NCBI RefSeq assembly: GCF_051860665.1
Contig: NZ_JBHYDM010000003.1
Location: forward strand, 297,521-361,520
Direction of reading: 5' to 3'
Source: Falsiroseomonas sp051860665
Lineage (GTDB): Bacteria; Pseudomonadota; Alphaproteobacteria; Acetobacterales; Acetobacteraceae
DNA: 64,000 nucleotides
A program made the translations under genes and the position numbers. Below the pieces are notes generated by a model. That model ran no database searches and was not told the DNA's origin. It saw nothing but the letters and a program-made list of their open reading frames with translations. This document shows positions 59,330 through 64,000 of the stretch, piece after piece (the stretch's first letter is position 1; every line of letters starts with the position of its first letter).

Positions 59330-62300
59330 TCATCTTGTCGCGGGGGTTTCGCCCCGCAACCCGTCCAGTCTGGCGGGCAGCCCGCGCGCGACATCCAGTT
59401 CCTCGCGCAGTCGCGGCAGGTCGCCGAGGCCGGCAACACGTTCCGATGTGAACAGCGTGAAGGCCTCGGAGAGCGGTCCTTCGGACATCCGCGCCTGTTC
59501 CTCCGCCCGCAGCGCGGCCAGGGCCGATTCGTCGCCGGCCAGGGTCAGCAGCGCGGCGATGCGCGCCACGACGGGCTTCAGCGCCTCCGGCAGGGGCGCC
59601 GGCGGCGGCGGCACCAGGGTTTCCAGGTGCTGGCGCAGCGCCGCCGCGGCGCCGGCCCAGTCCTGCTTCTCCTCCAGCAGCACGGCGAGTTCCGCGGCGC
59701 CGGCCGGCCCGGCCTCCCGGTAGCTGGCCATTGCCGCCTGCGCCTGGCCGGCGCGCGACTGGGCGCGGGCCTGCAGCAGCAGGCGGTTGCGGGTCAGCTC
59801 GGCGGAAAGGCCGCGCCCCTCCGTCTCCCGCAGCGCGGCCAGCGCCGCCGCCGTATCCCCGGCGCCCAGCGCCAGGGTCGCCAGCCGGGCGCCGAGCCGG
59901 GCCTTCGCCTCCGCATCCGGGGCGCGGGCCACGGCGCGGCGCAGCACATGGCCGGCGCGGTCCAGCAGGTCCAGCGCCGCGAGCCGGTCGGCCAGCGAGC
60001 CCAGCGCCTGTTCCGTCGCCTCCCCCGCCGGCAGCATGTCGGCATGCGCGTCATAGAGCACCACCGCGGCCATCGGCGGCTCGCGGTCCAGCGCGCCCAG
60101 CAGCGCCTCCACCTGGCGCGCGCGCAGGCCGGCAGCCAGTTCGGGGAACATCGTCGCCGTCTCGCGCAGCAGGTCGAAGGCGCCGCGGGAATCGCCGGCC
60201 TGCTGGCGCAGCTCCGCCAGGCGGGACCGCGCCTCGGTCTCCAGCGCATCGCCGCGCCAGGCCGCCAGCGTCGCCTCCAGCGCCGCCGCGGCGCCGGCGG
60301 CATCCAGCAGGCCCTGCGCCAGCCGCAGCTCCGCCGCCCGCCGCATGGCCAGCGCCCTCGCGCGGCGGTCGCGGCCGCGGGCGATATGGTCATAGGCGGC
60401 CAGTGCCGGCTGCACCTCGCCCTCCGCCTCCAGCAGGCGGGCGCGGGCCAGCAGCAGGCTCGGCTCCTCCGCCTCGCGGCTCGCCAGCAGGCGGCTCGCC
60501 GCGGCCAGCTCGCCGCCGCCCAGCAGGGCCTCCGCCGCCAGCGGTGCCAGGCGGGCCAGCAGCGGCTCGGGGTAGGAGAGCAGCAGGGGCAGGCTGGCGG
60601 CGATGCCCTTGGCATTCTCGGGCCCGTCCTGGCCGCGCGCCGAGGCCAGCAGGCCGCGCCACAGGCGGATCTCATCCGTCTCCGTCAGCCGCGGATGATC
60701 GAGGCCCGCCGCATCCGGCAGCCGCCCGGCCAGCAGCGCGGCCATGCCGAGCAGGGCCCGGCTGCGCGGCGCCTCGGCCAGCACCGGATCCTCCTGCATC
60801 GCCAGGCTGATCATGGACTGCGCCTCCTGCGGCAGGCCGAGCGCCAGCAGCGCCTCCGCCGCCCGCAGCCGCGGCGCGCCCCGGCTGAGCGGGGCGGCGG
60901 CGGCGATGGCGGCCGTCGCATTGCGCAGCCTTTCCTGCAGCGCGGCCGGCGCTTCCGCCGGCAGGTCGAAGCTGCGGGTCATGGCCGCGGCGGCGGCGGC
61001 GGCGGCCGCACCCGGCACCTCGGGCCCCAGCGCCAGCTCCGCCCCGGCGGCGGCGCCGGCCAGGAAGCGACCGGGCAGGACGCGCAGCGTCACCGTATCC
61101 GCGCGCGGCAGCAGGGCGGCGCCGAGCCGGGTCGGCAGCAATTCGAAGACGGCGGCGCGGCGGCCGAGCGGCACCGCCTCCGCCCCCTCCCGCACCGTGC
61201 CGACCAGCAGGGCGGTGCCCGTTTCCGGATCGAGCACCGAGACGCTGCCGCTGGCCGCCGCGGCGCGCAGCACCAGGCGCGCCGGCGGGCCGGGCTCGAT
61301 CTCGGGCAGCAGGGCGCGCAGCGGCGCCTCCTCGGCCGGGTGGTCGACCAGCCAGGCCGCACCCTCGCGCCGCAGTCGCGGCGTGCGCAGCCCGGCGGCG
61401 GGCAGGCGCAGCGTGGTGGCATCCGGGCCGGTGGTGGATTCGGCGGCGGCCAGCAGCGGATGGGCGCGCAGCGCGGTGAGGTCGAGCGGCAGGGGCGCAT
61501 CCAGCACCACCATCCAGACGCCGCCGCGCCGGAACAGCGCGGCGCCGACCTCGGCCGCGGCGGGGATGGAGAGGGTGGGCCCCGGCATCAGCCGCACCGC
61601 CACCGGCCTTGGCCCCGTGGCCAGGGCTGGCATCGGCGCCATGGCGGGCGCCGGGGCTGCTGCGGTGGCGGTGGGCGGGGCGGGGCCGGGCGCGCCGGCG
61701 GCGGGCAGGCTCTCCTGCTGCACCGGGGCGCGCGGCGCGGCTTCGACGCGCACGGGCGCCTCGGGCGGCGGCGGCGTGGCCGGCTGGAAAGGCATGGCCT
61801 GGCCGCGCGGCGGCGCCGCGCCGCGCGCGGGGGCGGCAGCCGGCGCCGGCCTGGCGGCTGTGGGGGGTGCGGCGGCTGAGGGTGCGGCGGCGGGGGTTGC
61901 GGCAGGGGTGCGGGCCGCGAGGGCCGTGGGCGCGGCGGCGGCAGGGGCGGTCGCGGCGGGCGCAGCGGCAGGCGCACCAGGCGTGGCGGCCGGCGCGTTG
62001 CGCGGTGCATCGGCATCCAGCACATCGACCACCACCCGGGTGCCGATGCGGAAATGGCGCGTGCGGGTATTCGGGGCGAGCTGGATCTCGGCCCGCATCG
62101 GCTCCGTCGTCACGCCCAGCACATTGCGTGTCGGGCGACGCAGGCCGCTGAGGTCGAAGGCGGCGGGGGCGCCGAAGCTCAGCACCAGCCTTCCCTCGGT
62201 CTCCTCGACCCGATAGGCGACGCTGCTGGGCCAGTCGAAGACCAGGCGGCCGAAACCCGGATGGTCGCCGGCGCGCACGCCGACCCTGTCCTGGGCCCAA

Positions 62301-62377
62301 GCCGGGCCGGGGCCGGCAAGGCAGAGGCCAGCAGCCAGAAGGGCGACCGCACCGGAAAGGCGGCGCGGGTTGCGCAA
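59330..62377 (-). CDS. large secreted protein with AMIN-like and TPR-like regions
   Basis: Exported protein of 1015 residues. It begins with a TTG codon behind GGAAGGGGG; no ATG is available until deep in the protein. A signal peptide (RNPRRLSGAVALLAAGLCLA, ending WAQ) precedes an AMIN-like beta domain (GRLVFDWPSSVAYRVEETEG). A long Pro/Ala-rich linker runs from about 125 to 265, a second beta domain follows, and the C-terminal half is helical with TPR-like repeats. It is 41 bases downstream of cheZ in the motE-cheY-cheZ run. Function unknown; a periplasmic scaffold role at the motor is possible. Confidence 0.75.
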   Translation of the reverse strand: MRNPRRLSGAVALLAAGLCLAGPGPAWAQDRVGVRAGDHPGFGRLVFDWPSSVAYRVEETEGRLVLSFGAPAAFDLSGLRRPTRNVLGVTTEPMRAEIQLAPNTRTRHFRIGTRVVVDVLDADAPRNAPAATPGAPAAAPAATAPAAAAPTALAARTPAATPAAAPSAAAPPTAARPAPAAAPARGAAPPRGQAMPFQPATPPPPEAPVRVEAAPRAPVQQESLPAAGAPGPAPPTATAAAPAPAMAPMPALATGPRPVAVRLMPGPTLSIPAAAEVGAALFRRGGVWMVVLDAPLPLDLTALRAHPLLAAAESTTGPDATTLRLPAAGLRTPRLRREGAAWLVDHPAEEAPLRALLPEIEPGPPARLVLRAAAASGSVSVLDPETGTALLVGTVREGAEAVPLGRRAAVFELLPTRLGAALLPRADTVTLRVLPGRFLAGAAAGAELALGPEVPGAAAAAAAAAMTRSFDLPAEAPAALQERLRNATAAIAAAAPLSRGAPRLRAAEALLALGLPQEAQSMISLAMQEDPVLAEAPRSRALLGMAALLAGRLPDAAGLDHPRLTETDEIRLWRGLLASARGQDGPENAKGIAASLPLLLSYPEPLLARLAPLAAEALLGGGELAAASRLLASREAEEPSLLLARARLLEAEGEVQPALAAYDHIARGRDRRARALAMRRAAELRLAQGLLDAAGAAAALEATLAAWRGDALETEARSRLAELRQQAGDSRGAFDLLRETATMFPELAAGLRARQVEALLGALDREPPMAAVVLYDAHADMLPAGEATEQALGSLADRLAALDLLDRAGHVLRRAVARAPDAEAKARLGARLATLALGAGDTAAALAALRETEGRGLSAELTRNRLLLQARAQSRAGQAQAAMASYREAGPAGAAELAVLLEEKQDWAGAAAALRQHLETLVPPPPAPLPEALKPVVARIAALLTLAGDESALAALRAEEQARMSEGPLSEAFTLFTSERVAGLGDLPRLREELDVARGLPARLDGLRGETPATR

Positions 62378-62418
62378 TGCGCCGCCCCCTTCCGGTGCCG
62401 GCCTTTCCAGTGCGGGTC

Positions 62419-63054
62419 TCAATCGAAGTCCGCCAGCAGCTTGTCGATATCGGCCTGGCTGACGCCGGCGCCGGGCAGCTGCGGGCCATTCGCCAGGCGG
62501 CGGCCCTCGGTTGCATCGGCATCGGCCGGCGCCGGGGGCGGGGCTTCGGCACCCGCCGGCGGCAGGCCGCTGGTGGCGGCGCCGAAGCGGGAAACCACCT
62601 GGTCCACCCGCGCCTCGATCGCCTTCAGCGCCGTCACCACCTTGCCGATGCGCTGGCCGGTGATGTCCTGGAAGCTGCAGGCCTCGTAGATGCGGGTCAC
62701 CGCATTGCCCAGCGCCTCGGATTCCGCCCCGCCGATGCGGCCGGCGACGGCCTCCAGCGTCTCGCACACGTCCAGGATCTCGTTGGTCGCCTGGGCGGTG
62801 TGGCCGACGATGGCATCCAGCTCATCGGTGGCGGAGGGGATGTGGCTGAGGGTGATGTCGTCGACGCGAAGCGAGGCGATCTCCTGCTTCGCGCGCGCCA
62901 CCGTGCGGCCGAGCCCTTCGAGCTCGGCCAGCAGCGAGGCCTCCACCACCGTCAGGTCGCCGGACATGCTGCCCAGCACGGCGCGCACCGCGGTCTCGAT
63001 GCGCGCGCCCTCAGGTGAGGTGTCTGGCCCGCTGGGGGCGCTTCCGTCAGGCAT
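62419..63054 (-). CDS. cheZ: chemotaxis protein phosphatase CheZ
   Basis: Helical phosphatase of 211 residues that speeds CheY-P hydrolysis. The catalytic segment is IYEACSFQDITGQRIGKVV, with Asp130 and Gln134 as the active residues. The C-terminal CheY-binding helix is SQADIDKLLADFD, joined by a flexible Pro/Ala-rich linker. The ATG overlaps the end of cheY by eight bases, so the two are coupled. Confidence 0.94.
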   Translation of the reverse strand: MPDGSAPSGPDTSPEGARIETAVRAVLGSMSGDLTVVEASLLAELEGLGRTVARAKQEIASLRVDDITLSHIPSATDELDAIVGHTAQATNEILDVCETLEAVAGRIGGAESEALGNAVTRIYEACSFQDITGQRIGKVVTALKAIEARVDQVVSRFGAATSGLPPAGAEAPPPAPADADATEGRRLANGPQLPGAGVSQADIDKLLADFD

Positions 63055-63427
63055 TCGCCATCACCTTCTCGATCTTGCCCTTCAGCGTCTCGGCGTTGAA
63101 GGGCTTGACGATGTAGTTCGAGACGCCGGCGGCCTTGGCGGCGACCACGTTCTCGGTCTTGCTCTCGGCGGTGATCATGATGAAGGGTGTGTGCTTCAGC
63201 CGCGCATCGGCCCGCACTTCCTTCAGCAGGTCCAGGCCCGTCATCGGCGCCATGTTCCAGTCGCTGATGACCAGGCCGAAATTGCCGGCGCGCATCTTCG
63301 CCAGCGCCTCGCTGCCATCCGTCGCTTCCTCGACATTCTCGAATTCGAGCTGCTTGAGGAGGTTCCGGATGATCCGCAGCATGGTCTTGTAGTCGTCCAC
63401 GATCAGGACTGACGTGTTCTTGTCCAT
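63047..63427 (-). CDS. cheY: chemotaxis response regulator CheY
   Basis: Single-domain receiver of 126 residues. Asp11-Asp12 in LIVDDYKTM, phospho-acceptor Asp56 in ISDWNMAPMTG, Thr86 in MITAES and Lys108 in IVKPF are all present, and NYIVKPFNAETLK is CheY-like. It controls flagellar rotation through the switch. It overlaps cheZ and lies 69 bases after motE. Confidence 0.96.
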   Translation of the reverse strand: MDKNTSVLIVDDYKTMLRIIRNLLKQLEFENVEEATDGSEALAKMRAGNFGLVISDWNMAPMTGLDLLKEVRADARLKHTPFIMITAESKTENVVAAKAAGVSNYIVKPFNAETLKGKIEKVMANA

Positions 63428-63496
63428 CGGCCTTGCGCCCCTGTTGTCCAACCCACCGCCATCCTGGCGAAACGCACGACGCCATCCTGGCGCCCA

Positions 63497-64000
63497 TCAG
63501 TTTGCCGACACGCGGGCCGCGCGCAGCCGCGCCAGCTCCGCCGTCAGCAGCCGCGCCCGTTCGGGGCGCATCGCCCCCATCACGGGCGCGGCCTTGGCTT
63601 CGCGCATCTGGTCCATGATGCGGACCAGAACGGGCATCTCCAGCTCGTCGAAGATCACCGCCGCATCGCGCGGCCGCATCCCTTCATAGAGCTTCACCAG
63701 GCCACGCAGCCCGGCCTCCTCTCGCGCCGCGCGCTCGCGCTCCAGCGCCTCCAGCCGGCGCTGGATGGCGACCAACTCCTCGACGCGCTGCGCCAGGCGG
63801 CGCTCGGCGGCGGCGACCATCGTCTCCCGCGCCACGGCCTGGGCCTCGCGCAGCTCGATGGCGGCGCGGCGGGCGCGCAGCTGTTCCAGCACGGCGCGTT
63901 CCGCCACCTCCTCCGCCGTCGGCGCGGGCGGTGTGGCGGGGGCTGCCGGCGCGGCCGGGGCGGCGGCGGGCGCGCGGGCGGGCGCGGCCGGCGGCGGATC
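63497..64000 (-). CDS. motE: flagellar MotE/MgtE-N domain protein (5' end beyond the window)
   Basis: The frame is open to the right edge, so the N-terminus is missing. The visible 167 residues start with a Pro/Ala-rich linker, then a long coiled coil (about AERAVLEQLRARRAAIELRE onward), then an MgtE-N-like domain (LVKLYEGMRPRDAAVIFDEL, followed by RIMDQMREAKAAPVMG). This layout matches MotE, a periplasmic chaperone for MotC in rhizobia, or a related FliG-like motor accessory protein. A GTG at 63907 is inside the chain and not the true start. Confidence 0.8.
   Translation of the reverse strand, partial: DPPPAAPARAPAAAPAAPAAPATPPAPTAEEVAERAVLEQLRARRAAIELREAQAVARETMVAAAERRLAQRVEELVAIQRRLEALERERAAREEAGLRGLVKLYEGMRPRDAAVIFDELEMPVLVRIMDQMREAKAAPVMGAMRPERARLLTAELARLRAARVSAN

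Overview
The window is about 64 kb of very GC-rich chromosomal DNA with dense coding, many 1-, 4- and 8-base gene overlaps and a strong G/C bias at third codon positions. The gene content points to a flagellated, aerobic alphaproteobacterium. Markers are a CckA-type hybrid kinase beside recA and alaS, EcfG-like promoter motifs, a CheY/CheZ/MotE set, a bacterial Anbu proteasome-like cluster and ergothioneine genes. An Acetobacteraceae-type (Roseomonas-like) host is my inference from overall character; there is no rRNA to confirm it. I found no tRNA, rRNA, CRISPR array, insertion sequence or prophage. No stretch without a gene exceeds 300 bases; the longest gaps are about 226 bp (13117-13342) and two of 212 bp (44620-44831 and 59118-59329).

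Layout. 1-8297: the 3' part of an aldehyde dehydrogenase, an HU protein, then treZ-treY (trehalose from maltodextrin) divergent from glgX (glycogen debranching). 8410-13116, minus strand: a single-domain response regulator behind an EcfG-type promoter, egtB-egtD (ergothioneine), a D-2-hydroxyacid dehydrogenase and a Rieske oxygenase. 13343-17952: an operon of an NMT1-like binding protein, a creatininase-family amidohydrolase and two tandem FAD-linked oxidases. 17953-24301, minus strand: an Anbu peptidase, an alpha-E protein and a circularly permuted ATP-grasp protein, preceded by a DUF1194 protein, a gamma-glutamyltransferase-like enzyme and a nucleoside 2-deoxyribosyltransferase-like protein. 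24405-29831: an arylformamidase-like hydrolase and a complete branched-chain-amino-acid-type ABC transporter (binding protein, livH, livM, livG, livF).

29852-39802: a LysR regulator and two small secreted proteins, then a cluster for aerobic CoA-dependent breakdown of an aromatic acid, most likely 2-aminobenzoate. It holds a two-domain flavin monooxygenase/reductase, divergent from an SDR, a MarR regulator, an enoyl-CoA hydratase, an acyl-CoA dehydrogenase, an aryl-CoA ligase, a hotdog thioesterase and a RidA-like protein. A 15-bp direct repeat occurs twice in the divergent promoter region and is a likely MarR operator. 39799-45443: small membrane proteins, a membrane-anchored PAS-HPt protein, isocitrate dehydrogenase, a DUF599 protein, a membrane-anchored J-domain-like protein, a P1/S58 peptidase and a four-helix membrane protein coupled to alaS. 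45440-51297: alaS, a PepSY-like protein, recA and cckA.

51379-57671: flagellar genes in two divergent arms, flgB-flgC-fliE-fliQ-fliR-flhB on minus and an unknown 83-residue ORF, fliO, fliP and an unknown membrane protein with an internal repeat on plus. 57719-59117: speD and speE (spermidine synthesis) separated by a hairpin with a T run. 59330-64000: motE (cut by the window edge), cheY, cheZ and a long secreted AMIN/TPR-like protein with a TTG start, ended by an unusual G/C-tract terminator.

The best candidates for something little described are the Anbu cluster with its Ser-Gln tail and added neighbours, the PAS-HPt protein without a kinase domain, the membrane-anchored J-like protein and the duplicated-hairpin membrane protein beside fliP.
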